A program made the translations under genes and the position numbers. Below are positions 8,780-16,744 of a stretch of 40,332 nt of DNA, one piece after another. The stretch is taken from contig CANIAP010000011.1 of assembly GCA_947465765.1 (NCBI GenBank), positions 1-40,332 on the forward strand, in the 5' to 3' direction. The DNA is from a bacterium. GTDB taxonomy: Bacteria > Margulisbacteria > Marinamargulisbacteria > SXXA01. The notes beneath the pieces were generated by a model. It searched no databases. It saw nothing but the letters and a program-made list of their open reading frames with translations, and had not been told where the DNA came from. Numbering within the stretch: the stretch's first letter is position 1; every line of letters begins with the position of its first letter.

Positions 8780-9907
8780 ATGGTCAACACATTCAAAATC
8801 GCAGTGATCGGTGGGGATGGCACCGGCCCCGAAGTCATCCGAGAAGCCATTAAAGTTCTCGATGCCGCCCAGTCTCGATTTGGATTTATATTGCACTATA
8901 CCCATCTCAATTATGATGGAAAACGCTACATTGCCGAGGAAAAAACCCTGGGTGATGACGAACTTGAGGCATTGCGCCACTATGACGCGATTCTATTGGG
9001 AGCCATTGGGCATCCTGATATTACGCCCGGCATCTTAGAGCGTGGGATTTTACTGAAACTTCGATTTGGGCTGGATCAATATATTAATCTTCGGCCGGTT
9101 CGGTTGTATGAAAACGTAGCCACTCCGATCAAGAACAAGACCCATCTGGACATTGATTATATCGTTGTTCGGGAAAATACCGGGGGGCTTTATACGGGGA
9201 TTGGCGGAAGTTCGATGACGGGGACGTCGAATGAGGTCGCTGTACAATCGATGGTGTATACCTATCATCAAGTGGAGCGCTGCCTTCGATTTGCGTTTGA
9301 GCAGGTGGTGAAACGCCATTCGAACTCGCAATGGAAAAATCTTAGCCCGGCAGAAAAAGACGCGGGTTATATTGGGAAACTCACTCTTTGTGGAAAAACC
9401 AATGTTCTAACCCACGTATTTGGGCTTTGGGAACGGGTAATGAACGAACTTGCCGTCGAATTTCCTCAGGTTAAAACTGATTATTGCCATGTGGATGCAA
9501 TTTGCATCTATATGATCGAATGTCCCGAGCGGTTTGACGTCATTGTCACGGAGAATATGTTTGGAGACATCATCACCGATCTGGCAGCCGTCACCCAAGG
9601 GGGAATGGGCGTAGCGGCGAGTGGCAACATTAACCCATCCGGCGTGTCGATGTTCGAACCGATTGGGGGAACGGCCCCTGCGTTCACCGGTAAAAATGAA
9701 ATTAATCCGATGGCCGCGATTGGTGCCGCGCATATGATGCTGGATCATTTGGGGCTTTCTGAGGCCGCCACGGCCATTGAATCGGCCAAAATTGAAGTGA
9801 TTTTAAAAATGAAATCGATGGCCGCCGCTCAGATGGGATTTTCGACCACGGACATCGGCGATATGGTTACGGAAACGCTATTTTCTGGTGTCCGAGCGAC
9901 GCTCTAA
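8780..9907 (+). CDS. leuB: 3-isopropylmalate dehydrogenase
   Basis: NAD-dependent oxidative decarboxylation of 3-isopropylmalate to 2-oxoisocaproate in leucine synthesis. The 375 residues match the beta-decarboxylating dehydrogenase family: GGDGTGPEV near the N-terminus, the substrate Arg segment NLRPVRLY, VVRENTGGLYTG, and the metal-binding ENMFGDIITDLAA, then GTAPAFTGKNEINPMA. SD GGAAG stands 6-8 bases before ATG 8780. The neighbour leuA favours LeuB over the related tartrate or homoisocitrate dehydrogenases. Its 3' end overlaps the next gene by 20 bases. Confidence 0.93.
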   Translation: MVNTFKIAVIGGDGTGPEVIREAIKVLDAAQSRFGFILHYTHLNYDGKRYIAEEKTLGDDELEALRHYDAILLGAIGHPDITPGILERGILLKLRFGLDQYINLRPVRLYENVATPIKNKTHLDIDYIVVRENTGGLYTGIGGSSMTGTSNEVAVQSMVYTYHQVERCLRFAFEQVVKRHSNSQWKNLSPAEKDAGYIGKLTLCGKTNVLTHVFGLWERVMNELAVEFPQVKTDYCHVDAICIYMIECPERFDVIVTENMFGDIITDLAAVTQGGMGVAASGNINPSGVSMFEPIGGTAPAFTGKNEINPMAAIGAAHMMLDHLGLSEAATAIESAKIEVILKMKSMAAAQMGFSTTDIGDMVTETLFSGVRATL

Positions 9908-10457
9908 ACTTAAACTGCGCCGGCGGCAGTTGTCGCCGGTAGACGTTGCCAATGGAAGTCGGTCGGTATGCGACCATTTGCTGGGATTGCTTGCTCAGTT
10001 ACAGATTGAAAATTTGGCCATTTATTTCTCGGCAGAGAATGAGATCAACGTGGCGGGCATTATTCCTGAAATGGAATTTAAAGGGTGTCAGCTGTTTGCA
10101 CCTAAGGCCATCGCTAATAGTCAAAACCCTTATTCGGTGGCGCCTTATGGAGGGCCCTTTGGGTTTAATTTAGTGACCGGTAGGTTTGGGATTCAGGAAC
10201 CCGTGGCATCCGCATTAGAAATTGATGACGCGAAGTCTCGGGTGGAATGTTGGGTGGTGCCCGGGGTGGGGTTTACTGCGTCTGGTGGGCGGATCGGTCA
10301 TGGGCGTGGGTTTTATGATCGATTATTGGCGGGAACTCCAGGGATTAAAATTGGGATTGGGTATGACTGGCAGGTGGTGCCGGTGTTACGGCAGCTGCCG
10401 CACGATGTGAGAATGGATTATTTGGTGACGCCAGCGGAGATTGTTCGGTGTCGTTGA
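9888..10457 (+). CDS. 5-formyltetrahydrofolate cyclo-ligase family protein
   Basis: Converts 5-formyl-THF to 5,10-methenyl-THF with ATP, returning it to the one-carbon pool. The 189 residues show the family hallmarks: a basic N-terminal helix with RRRQLSP (residues 11-17), IAIYFSAENEINV-like strand, and the conserved loop PGVGFTASGGRIGHGRGFYDRLL (125-147) that binds nucleotide and substrate, then IGIGYDWQ and a C-terminal DYLVTP. It starts at GTG 9888 inside the end of leuB, so translation is probably coupled. A one-carbon enzyme here suits a genome that also carries metH. The usual names are fau, ygfA or MTHFS. Confidence 0.9.
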   Translation: MSERRSKLKLRRRQLSPVDVANGSRSVCDHLLGLLAQLQIENLAIYFSAENEINVAGIIPEMEFKGCQLFAPKAIANSQNPYSVAPYGGPFGFNLVTGRFGIQEPVASALEIDDAKSRVECWVVPGVGFTASGGRIGHGRGFYDRLLAGTPGIKIGIGYDWQVVPVLRQLPHDVRMDYLVTPAEIVRCR

Positions 10458-10460
10458 CTT

Positions 10461-10510
10461 GGGAACAGCCTCGACTCCCTTGCGCGAATCGAGGCTGTTC
10501 CCTATAATTT
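10461..10510 (+). terminator. Rho-independent-like terminator of the leu operon
   Basis: Perfect 14-bp inverted repeat, GGGAACAGCCTCGA (10461-10474) and TCGAGGCTGTTCCC (10489-10502), with a 14-base loop, starting 3 bases after the cyclo-ligase stop and followed by TATAATTT. The run after the stem is not a pure T-tract and doubles as a -10 box for the tRNA. Confidence 0.7.
10480..10508 (+). promoter_or_regulatory. tRNA-Asn promoter embedded in the terminator hairpin
   Basis: TTGCGC (10480-10485) in the hairpin loop and TATAAT (10503-10508) directly after the stem are 17 bases apart, so the right arm of the hairpin forms the spacer. Predicted start is near 10515, about 5 bases before the tRNA. 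Confidence 0.5.
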
Positions 10511-10519
10511 ACCTCACGT

Positions 10520-10594
10520 TCCCCTGTAGCTCAGTGGCAGAGCATGCGGCTGTTAACCGCCAGGTCGTAAGTTCGAATCTTACCGGGGGAGCCA
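10520..10594 (+). tRNA. tRNA-Asn (anticodon GTT)
   Basis: Cloverleaf with a 7-bp acceptor stem (TCCCCTG pairing with CGGGGGA, one G-U), D-arm TAGCTCAGTGGCAGAGCA, anticodon loop CTGTTAA giving GUU, T-arm GTTCGAAT and encoded CCA at 10592-10594. The outermost anticodon-stem pair (10545/10561) is a T-C mismatch. Discriminator base is G. Confidence 0.95.
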
Positions 10595-11104
10595 TTTTAC
10601 GCCTAACCCCATTTTCGCTCCGGTTACACAGCTTACGCATGTGCGCCCTTTACGAGAAATGTGCCCAGACGAAAAATGGCTTCGTTAATATCTATGGGCT
10701 CCTCCAGGTATTTAAAAAATGAGTTATTATGAGTTTATTATGCGGCGACTCGGCTAATGCCTACGCCGATTGCTCCTCCTGAGGTTAAAGTGAGTCGCCG
10801 ATTAACGTCTTCTGCTACGGGTCCCGTGGGAGAAATTATAGCGTTGGCTCACGATACTGTTCCGGAGGGTTATCACCCCTACTTCAAACCTAATACCCGT
10901 TCCAAAACGAAACATGTCCAATGCTATATTCATCGTTCAACCCGAAAAATGCAGTTGGAAAAAAAATAGGTTTTCACGGGTCTTTTTATGACCTGCAAAA
11001 AAGTGTCTAAAATAAAGGGGTCAAAGATATTCCTTCGGCCACCGTCGGTAATTATGCAAGTGCCCCACCAGAGAATTCCGTTACATTATGGTGTTTATCG
11101 GAAC
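10595..11104. other. 510-base gap with inverted repeats, no firm gene
   Basis: GCCATTTT-x-CG (from 10591, sharing the tRNA CCA) pairs with CG-x-AAAATGGC ending at 10680 around a loop of about 65 bases. CGGCGACTC (10743-10751) pairs perfectly with GAGTCGCCG (10792-10800), enclosing a smaller TCGGC/GCCGA stem (10750-10754 and 10765-10769). A 70-codon ORF at 10757-10969 starts inside this structure without an SD and has no recognisable domain; I do not call it. Nothing else is seen. The tail is downstream of the convergent kinase gene. Confidence 0.4.
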
Positions 11105-12325
11105 CTACCTAGTTTCAGACCGCCTCTCAGCAATCACCCCGATTACAAAGACATTCCCGCGCTCAGGGTCTCGGTAAAACCGAACGGTTCCCTCCATTTT
11201 GTTGGCAATCGCTTGGGCAATTGACAGCCCCACTCCCGCACCGGAATACGTCGCCGTTTTGGCCCCTTCTACCTGAAAAAATGGTTCAAATAGCTGGCTT
11301 TCAACCGCAGGATCAATGGGATACCCGGTATTTCCCACAGAAAACTCAAGCCCACATCGGGCGCTCTTTGGATCAATCTGATCCGATATTTCCACCGTAA
11401 TCGTCCCCGCTGCAGTGTATCGAATGGCGTTACTCAACAATGCCTGAACCATCTTCACCAGGTAATGCCGATCACCGACTAATGCGACGGTATCATTGCG
11501 CAATCGGGATGTATATTTCACCGACGGGTTTTTTAAAAAAGTGTCCATATAGGCATCCAATTGGCTCGCGACATCTCTGAGAAGAAATGACTTCCGTTGA
11601 AGAACGATTTGTTCGGATTGGATAATCGTAAAATCCAATACACTTTCAAAAAAATGATGAATCCGATTACTCGATTCCCGAATAATATCGATGAATGGCT
11701 CCATGTTCGACGGCACTCCATTTTTTTGAATCAATTCGAGAGACCCCGAAATACAGGTCATCGGCGTCCGAATTTCATGGGTAATATTATTTAAAAAATG
11801 AGTCTTCACTCGGGCACTATATTCTGCGCGCGATTTCGCCTCTTCGAGTTCCCGAGTCCGTAAACTGACTTTGTCTTCCAAACTCCGCGAAAGCGCCCGA
11901 TTTTTATCGTTTTCCAAGGTCAATTGCCGCAAAATACGCTGGCGCTCGATGGCGTAATGAATCACTTTTTCAAGCAAATCAGACTCTAACTTTTGCTTCA
12001 CGATATAGTCTTGGGCGCCCAATTTAACGGATTCCATCGCAACCGGCTGATTTTCTTCGCTGGTCATCACCACAATCGGGATCAGCGGGTGGGCGTCAAA
12101 TAGTCTCTGAAACGCATCCAGGCCCGACGCGTCCTGCAAACTGAGCCCCAGCAGAATGACATCGGGATCAATCATCCCCGCGGCGGCAACACCTTGGGCG
12201 AGCGATCTCGCTCGATGCACACGAAACCGAGGGGACTCATGACGAAGCGCAGTAACAATCAACGAGGTATCATCTTCGCTGTGTTCGATTAATAAAACTT
12301 GAATGGGCGCAAGCGTAATTTCCAA
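11105..12325 (-). CDS. Receiver-histidine kinase hybrid with degenerate active sites
   Basis: A cytoplasmic 406-residue protein. Residues 8-125 form a receiver-like domain: acidic pair E18-D19, the strand VILLGLSLQDASG with Gly60 where the phospho-accepting Asp belongs, T88-S89 and K110. A coiled-coil linker (125-175) leads to HisKA with HEIRTPM (His183) and a HATPase domain with N box LLSNAIRYT (Asn299) and G2 box GAGVGLSIA (362-370). The G1 box reads GNTGYPI, so the adenine-binding Asp is Asn332. SD AAGGTGG lies 3 bases before ATG. It is divergent from the polB-like gene with 62 bases between. It could still act as a scaffold, or as a kinase with altered nucleotide binding. Confidence 0.88.
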   Translation of the reverse strand: MEITLAPIQVLLIEHSEDDTSLIVTALRHESPRFRVHRARSLAQGVAAAGMIDPDVILLGLSLQDASGLDAFQRLFDAHPLIPIVVMTSEENQPVAMESVKLGAQDYIVKQKLESDLLEKVIHYAIERQRILRQLTLENDKNRALSRSLEDKVSLRTRELEEAKSRAEYSARVKTHFLNNITHEIRTPMTCISGSLELIQKNGVPSNMEPFIDIIRESSNRIHHFFESVLDFTIIQSEQIVLQRKSFLLRDVASQLDAYMDTFLKNPSVKYTSRLRNDTVALVGDRHYLVKMVQALLSNAIRYTAAGTITVEISDQIDPKSARCGLEFSVGNTGYPIDPAVESQLFEPFFQVEGAKTATYSGAGVGLSIAQAIANKMEGTVRFYRDPERGNVFVIGVIAERRSETR

Positions 12326-12387
12326 TGTTCCACCTTATTGAATAGCCAAACTGAGTTGCCTTGAGGCATAATTAGAATAACAATTAG

Positions 12388-14463
12388 ATGAAAGAAAAAT
12401 CCATCGTGTTAAGCAGCACCGCATTCATATATGACTTTTCGAGCTCCGAAGATTCACAATATCTCACTCTATTCGGAAAATCATCCGACAATACGCCGCT
12501 GACCTTTCGCGTTTTATTTTCTTTGACCGACGAATCCGCCGTAGACGTTAGCTTATTTTCATCCTGTGACCAATGGATCACCGCATGCCCGGGATCGTTT
12601 ATTCATTGGCAGGCCGAGACCATCGTGGACGGCGTTATCATTGATCCTACCTTTACCCCAACAGCCCATCGATGGACTCCCCAATTAAGTACCGCATCGC
12701 TCGACATTGAAACCAGTTGCTTTGGAAACAAGTTGTATTGTATCGGGGTCCATTTCCAAGATGGCGATCGTGAATTGTCCAAGGGTTTTATGCTTGCCCG
12801 ACAACGAATTCAAGACGATCGAATTGACTACTTCGACTCTGAACAAGTCCTCCTCCAGCAATTTTGTGACTGGTTCCGATCGATTGACCCCGACATCATT
12901 ATTGGGTGGCATATTCATGAATTTGATATCAAGTTTATCTCACAACGGTGCCTAGAAAATAACGTCGATTTTGATCTGGGGCGACATCATCTCAAATGGA
13001 TCGATGATCCCGAAAAGCGCAAACAACGGCCCACTATTCCCGGTCGCGTCATTCTCGACGGCGATGAATGCATTCAGGTGCTCGGTATCCCCTTAAATGG
13101 CTTTTCTTTAGAGGCCGTCTCCCAACAATTTCTAGGGGAAGGCAAACTTATCCGTCCCGAAGCCGACAAAGTTTACGAAATTGAACGCATGTACCGTCAT
13201 GACCCGCATGCGTTGGGCCTCTACAACCTGAAAGACTGTGAATTAGTCACCCGAATTATGCAGAAACTGGATATTATTCCCACACTTATTTCAGTTGCAA
13301 CGCACCTTAATTGTCCGCTGACGTTTACAGTCCATCCCAAAAAAGCCCTCGATATCCCCTACGCCAGGGCCTTTCTGGAACATCGGGTCCACCCATCATC
13401 AGTCACAGAATCCATCCTGACCGAACCCCACCATTTTAGGATCAAAGCGGTACCCGGTCATCATGAACATATCGCCGAGATCGATCTCACCCACATCATC
13501 GCCATCGCGGCGGAACTGACTGGGATCGATGCCTTGTATATCGCCACCCAGGGTAAGGCGTCTGTGTATCCCCCCCTATTTTCGGCAGTGGTTGCTCAAA
13601 AAGGCATCCCGGCACCCATTCTTAATATGAGCCAATTCTACCTATATAATGGATTCGAAACACTCACCCAGTCGTCCAGCCACCGGTTCTTTTCTACCGA
13701 AACAAAACTCCAACTCAAAACCGCCGGTACGATACTATTCCGGGCCATCGTAACCACATTGAGGGACAACGATTTTCGCCCCATTCTCCATCATAATGGA
13801 AAACTAATTGTCACCACTGGCGATCGACCATTGTCCGTCGAACGACTCGGCAAATTGTCCGATAGCATCCATCGAAAAATGACCCGTCCCTACCCAAGCA
13901 TTAACCGATTTAATTTAAGTTTTTCAGATAGCTACGACCACCTCTACATCCCCGCAACCCGTCATTGGGGCCCCAACCGAACCCCCCATTTTTTTACGGG
14001 CAGGACGACCATCGACGGCACCTTCAAGATTGACCACATCCAGGGAACAGGGGGGAAATTAGTCCAGCCCCAGTTACTCGCAAGTACGATCCAAGGTGTT
14101 TTCCAGACACTGTTTCAAAAGCAACCGATGCTCTCGTGGATCGAGTCATTTATTCGAACGCTAGAATCTGGCGAGTTTGATTCTCAGCTTGTTTTTAGTA
14201 AGCGCCTCAAAAAATCTCCCCGACGATATGGCACCAACGCCCCACCCCATATTATCGCTGCCCGAATATCCAAACAATTTAGTGGAAAAGTTCAGTACAT
14301 TCACAGCAAAACAGGCCCTCACCCAATTTCGGCACCGCCCTACATCGTCGACCATCATTACTACGTAACGACCCTCATTAAACCGGTGTTAGAAATCATC
14401 GCCGATGACTACGCCATCGACGTCGAGAATCTCCCAAACAGCGCCCAGCCACGGTTATTCTGA
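12388..14463 (+). CDS. polB: Family B DNA polymerase (Pol II type), exonuclease intact, polymerase motifs lost
   Basis: The 691 residues align along their length with E. coli DNA polymerase II (783 aa). The 3'-5' exonuclease motifs are complete: SLDIETS (Asp106, Glu108), IIIGWHIHEFD (Asp180) and YNLKDCEL (Tyr279, Asp283). The thumb is also conserved (LESGEFDSQLVFSKRLKKS, 592-610; APPHIIAARISKQ, 618-630). The palm is not. Motif A DYKSLYPSI is replaced by EIDLTHIIA (365-373), the KxxxNxxYG motif B reads LNMSQFYLYNG (411-421), and YGDTDS motif C is HHNGKL (468-473), with both metal-binding Asp residues gone. No frameshift or stop interrupts the ORF. I infer an exonuclease or structural role rather than synthesis. 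The start ATG has no clear SD. Confidence 0.9.
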   Translation: MKEKSIVLSSTAFIYDFSSSEDSQYLTLFGKSSDNTPLTFRVLFSLTDESAVDVSLFSSCDQWITACPGSFIHWQAETIVDGVIIDPTFTPTAHRWTPQLSTASLDIETSCFGNKLYCIGVHFQDGDRELSKGFMLARQRIQDDRIDYFDSEQVLLQQFCDWFRSIDPDIIIGWHIHEFDIKFISQRCLENNVDFDLGRHHLKWIDDPEKRKQRPTIPGRVILDGDECIQVLGIPLNGFSLEAVSQQFLGEGKLIRPEADKVYEIERMYRHDPHALGLYNLKDCELVTRIMQKLDIIPTLISVATHLNCPLTFTVHPKKALDIPYARAFLEHRVHPSSVTESILTEPHHFRIKAVPGHHEHIAEIDLTHIIAIAAELTGIDALYIATQGKASVYPPLFSAVVAQKGIPAPILNMSQFYLYNGFETLTQSSSHRFFSTETKLQLKTAGTILFRAIVTTLRDNDFRPILHHNGKLIVTTGDRPLSVERLGKLSDSIHRKMTRPYPSINRFNLSFSDSYDHLYIPATRHWGPNRTPHFFTGRTTIDGTFKIDHIQGTGGKLVQPQLLASTIQGVFQTLFQKQPMLSWIESFIRTLESGEFDSQLVFSKRLKKSPRRYGTNAPPHIIAARISKQFSGKVQYIHSKTGPHPISAPPYIVDHHYYVTTLIKPVLEIIADDYAIDVENLPNSAQPRLF

Positions 14464-14464
14464 T

Positions 14465-14926
14465 CTATTCGGATTGAGTCGCCGGTACCAGCAGATCAGA
14501 TAACGGAATCCCAGAATCATCGCCCTCGGATGCCTCCGGAGCGGGTGTTGACTGGGTGGCCTGATATTGAGAGTTATACTGAGCAAACGTTACGCCATCT
14601 CTCCGAAGCAAAGACCGTGGGAAAGACTCAGGCAGCTCCATATTTTGAAACGGACTGATCGTTCGATTTCCATTACGATCCCGGCGAATTTGCTCAATCG
14701 TGAACGGTGCCTTTATTTTTTCCAGGAGCCGATTATCGATATCCCAAAGGGACTGCATCGGAATAAATACAGATCCCCAATATCCGGAACCCGCTTCTTT
14801 TCCATTGAAATGCTGCGACAACGTACTCACTGAAACATATCCTTTATTGGTCCGATCATTGGCAGCAACCACTAAGGCACCCAAAATCAATCCGATTACA
14901 GTCAGCATGGCCATCCATCGATTCAT
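14465..14926 (-). CDS. Small membrane-anchored protein of unknown function
   Basis: A 153-residue protein, unrecognised. It begins MNRW and has a single hydrophobic segment at residues about 4-22 (MAMLTVIGLILGALVVAA), so it is either an uncleaved N-terminal anchor or a signal peptide; the rest is polar and presumably outside the membrane, ending in an acidic Pro/Ser tail. I start it at 14926 because GGAGGTGG lies 6-9 bases upstream of that ATG; the longer ORF start at 14956 would place this SD inside the gene. It is convergent with the polB-like gene, with one base between the stops. Confidence 0.65.
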   Translation of the reverse strand: MNRWMAMLTVIGLILGALVVAANDRTNKGYVSVSTLSQHFNGKEAGSGYWGSVFIPMQSLWDIDNRLLEKIKAPFTIEQIRRDRNGNRTISPFQNMELPESFPRSLLRRDGVTFAQYNSQYQATQSTPAPEASEGDDSGIPLSDLLVPATQSE

Positions 14927-15046
14927 CACAATCCACCTCCGGTAATCAACGCGCACATTAAAAGATCAAATTATCATTTCTGTCCCGTCCGTCCAAGTCT
15001 GGCACACCAGTGTTTCAGACTCCCGAATTTGTGAAATAATCCGCCA

Positions 15047-15367
15047 ATGCCGCCGTTGATCGATCCTAAACCAACCATATCTTCGGATCCTACTCAGGAT
15101 ATCGATGACATTGTGAAACCAATACTTGAAATTTTTCGGTCCCACCAGGAGATAGGCACTCTTGTCGTAAAAAAAAGAGGGCCCGCCGAGAACCGTTACG
15201 ATGTCACATTTACTCCCGACGGGATTTTGTACAAATGTGTTAAAGATCAAAAAGTCCGATCGATCACTTACGCCTTTAGTTCCAAAAGGATTGAGATAAA
15301 TAAAGTGCCTCAATCCCCGAATTTTTTAAAGGAATTTGTACAAAATCTTTATCAACATGGCCGTTAG
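15047..15367 (+). CDS. Unknown protein, 106 aa
   Basis: No family recognised. Residues 18-34 look like an amphipathic helix and residues 38-85 alternate beta-strand-like segments (GTLVVKKRG, YDVTFTPDGILYKCV, SITYAFSSKRIEI), ending in a helix. The ATG is the first after an in-frame stop and lacks a clear SD. I prefer this frame over the overlapping minus-strand ORF (14966-15313) because its composition is protein-like, while the other is rich in Phe, Trp and Tyr. The next reading frame begins at ATG 15357, overlapping the end of this gene by 11 bases, which suggests an operon. Confidence 0.5.
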   Translation: MPPLIDPKPTISSDPTQDIDDIVKPILEIFRSHQEIGTLVVKKRGPAENRYDVTFTPDGILYKCVKDQKVRSITYAFSSKRIEINKVPQSPNFLKEFVQNLYQHGR

Positions 15368-16006
15368 AAGAGCATATGGGCTAACAGGCCCCCCTATTGG
15401 CGGACCACCACCACCTGGCCCTGCATCCCCCTTTATTTTCGGGGGGTTTCGGTGGGGCCTCAGTAGCGATGAATAGTCCGCCGATTCCACGCCCACCCAT
15501 AGAGATGCTCATGGCACACAGTATGAAAGCCAGTGGTGATGCGCTCGAAGTATCCGTTTCCGGCGGAAGTAGCCATTTTATCGGGTCTCCGTCGGTGGAA
15601 GGCCCCCCGTCTTTGGTCAAATTAGATCCCCTCCCTATTGCCACCGTATTCGGCCAAGACTTACATACCCTTCTGATGGGAGATCATCCCGAAAGACCTC
15701 AAATCCGCCTCGAACTGATTAGCAATGGCGATGCAGGTCCTATGCGAGACAAAACGATAGCCTGCCTTGAGAAATCAATGGTGCTCACAAGAGAAGGTAT
15801 GGAATCGGTGCTCCTCCGGATATCGCCCGGCCCTCCAGTCGTTACTGGCGACCACAAAAGCATCTAACCAGGGATTGGGGTCCAACGGAGTACCCGGCTT
15901 CATCACAACAAAAGGAAAAGCATCGGTAGAACTGTTTTTTGATACAATAATCCGAGTCGCAAGCACCCGTATGGGCGGCGGAGGTGCCGCTGGTGGAGAA
16001 GATTAA
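15357..16006 (+). pseudogene. Gly/Pro-rich unknown gene split by two +1 frameshifts
   Basis: Three consecutive frames join into one plausible protein. Frame 1 of 3 starts at ATG 15357 (MAVRRAYGLTG, then GPPIGGPPPPGP). A single extra G in the six-G run (TTTTCGGGGGGTTTC, about 15437-15442) shifts it into the frame encoding GGFGGASVAMNSPP and on to SMVLTREGMESVLL. A single extra A in CACAAAAGC (about 15855) shifts it again into the frame encoding SNQGLGSNGVPGF, ending MGGGGAAGGED at 16006. The span of 650 bases equals 216 codons plus 2, as two single-base insertions predict. Shifts at homopolymers could be sequencing errors, real decay, or phase variation. No function is recognised. Without repair the largest intact piece is 15397-15867. 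Confidence 0.55.
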
Positions 16007-16022
16007 AGCGTGGAGATCACAA

Positions 16023-16598
16023 ATGAATAAAATACTTTCAATTTCTGAAGACAGGTATCCGATGTCCGCCAAGCTCGTAGGGATGACCCAAAAAATAGCA
16101 ATTGGCACTGTGGATATGTTGGGCCTCGTCCAAAGCGCATGCACCACGATCGAACTTCCTACGGAATTTTTTGATTGGGCAATAACCGAACGACGCAATC
16201 GGTCGCCGATATTTGAGCCAATAAAAAACAGGAGCTTGGTCATGCTCACCCATTTGTCACGTCTCATTTCCGCGACAGAATCCAATAGGAGCAACCCTGA
16301 AAAACCGTATCAATTGGCTAAAATTGGATTTAATCTATTGGAGCTCGAATGTCGGTTATGGGACGTACCGGACTCCGACAAGACCTCCGTCCATCGAGAC
16401 CGAATCAGCACCCTGATTGAGTCATTGAATTCAAGCGTCATCAGCGGCGTTTACTTCGAGTCAACGTCAGACGGCAAACCAAAAACCACGGAATTTACAC
16501 GGCTTATTGACGAAATGCGGTGCGCCTCAAAAGCGGCAAATTTTGATATATTACGCACCTTAGAGCCGCAAATGGTAACCGTGATTTTAGCGAGGTAG
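16023..16598 (+). CDS. Unknown helical protein, 191 aa
   Basis: Not recognised. The protein is predicted to be almost entirely alpha-helical, without signal peptide or membrane segment (for example SRLISATESNRSNPEKPYQL and ISTLIESLNSSVI). I take ATG 16023 as the start because GGAG lies 7 bases upstream; an in-frame GTG at 15984 would run through the end of the preceding gene. It is 16 bases after the frameshifted gene and in the same direction, so the three small genes from 15047 may form one operon of unknown purpose. Confidence 0.6.
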   Translation: MNKILSISEDRYPMSAKLVGMTQKIAIGTVDMLGLVQSACTTIELPTEFFDWAITERRNRSPIFEPIKNRSLVMLTHLSRLISATESNRSNPEKPYQLAKIGFNLLELECRLWDVPDSDKTSVHRDRISTLIESLNSSVISGVYFESTSDGKPKTTEFTRLIDEMRCASKAANFDILRTLEPQMVTVILAR

Positions 16599-16673
16599 AG
16601 AAACTGACGAAGTATTTGTGGCTGGCTATTCGCCAGGAACCTCCAAAGAGTTAAATATCAACCAACGAGACCG

Positions 16674-16702
16674 TTTACATGCCTCTTCACGCTCTCTATA
16701 CT
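16674..16702 (+). promoter_or_regulatory. metH promoter
   Basis: TTTACA (16674-16679), a 17-base spacer and TATACT (16697-16702), each 5 of 6 to consensus. Start near 16709 leaves about 36 bases of leader, which is too short for a cobalamin or SAM riboswitch. Confidence 0.6.
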
Positions 16703-16744
16703 CGACCTCCTTTAATCTAAAACTTATGTATTGGTGGCCCAACA

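Noticed and set aside
10757-10969. 70-codon plus-strand ORF after tRNA-Asn
   Set aside because: It starts inside an inverted repeat, has no SD, and its sequence shows no recognisable domain or clear coding character.
14966-15313. 115-codon minus-strand ORF opposite the 106-residue gene
   Set aside because: Its composition (many Phe, Trp, Tyr and Ile in runs) looks like a shadow of the plus-strand frame, which has better protein-like patterning.
15842-16294. 150-codon minus-strand ORF
   Set aside because: It overlaps two plus-strand genes and has no SD or recognisable motif.
16599-16744. Cobalamin riboswitch before metH
   Set aside because: A good promoter at 16674-16702 leaves only about 36 bases of leader, and no B12-box-like sequence is visible.
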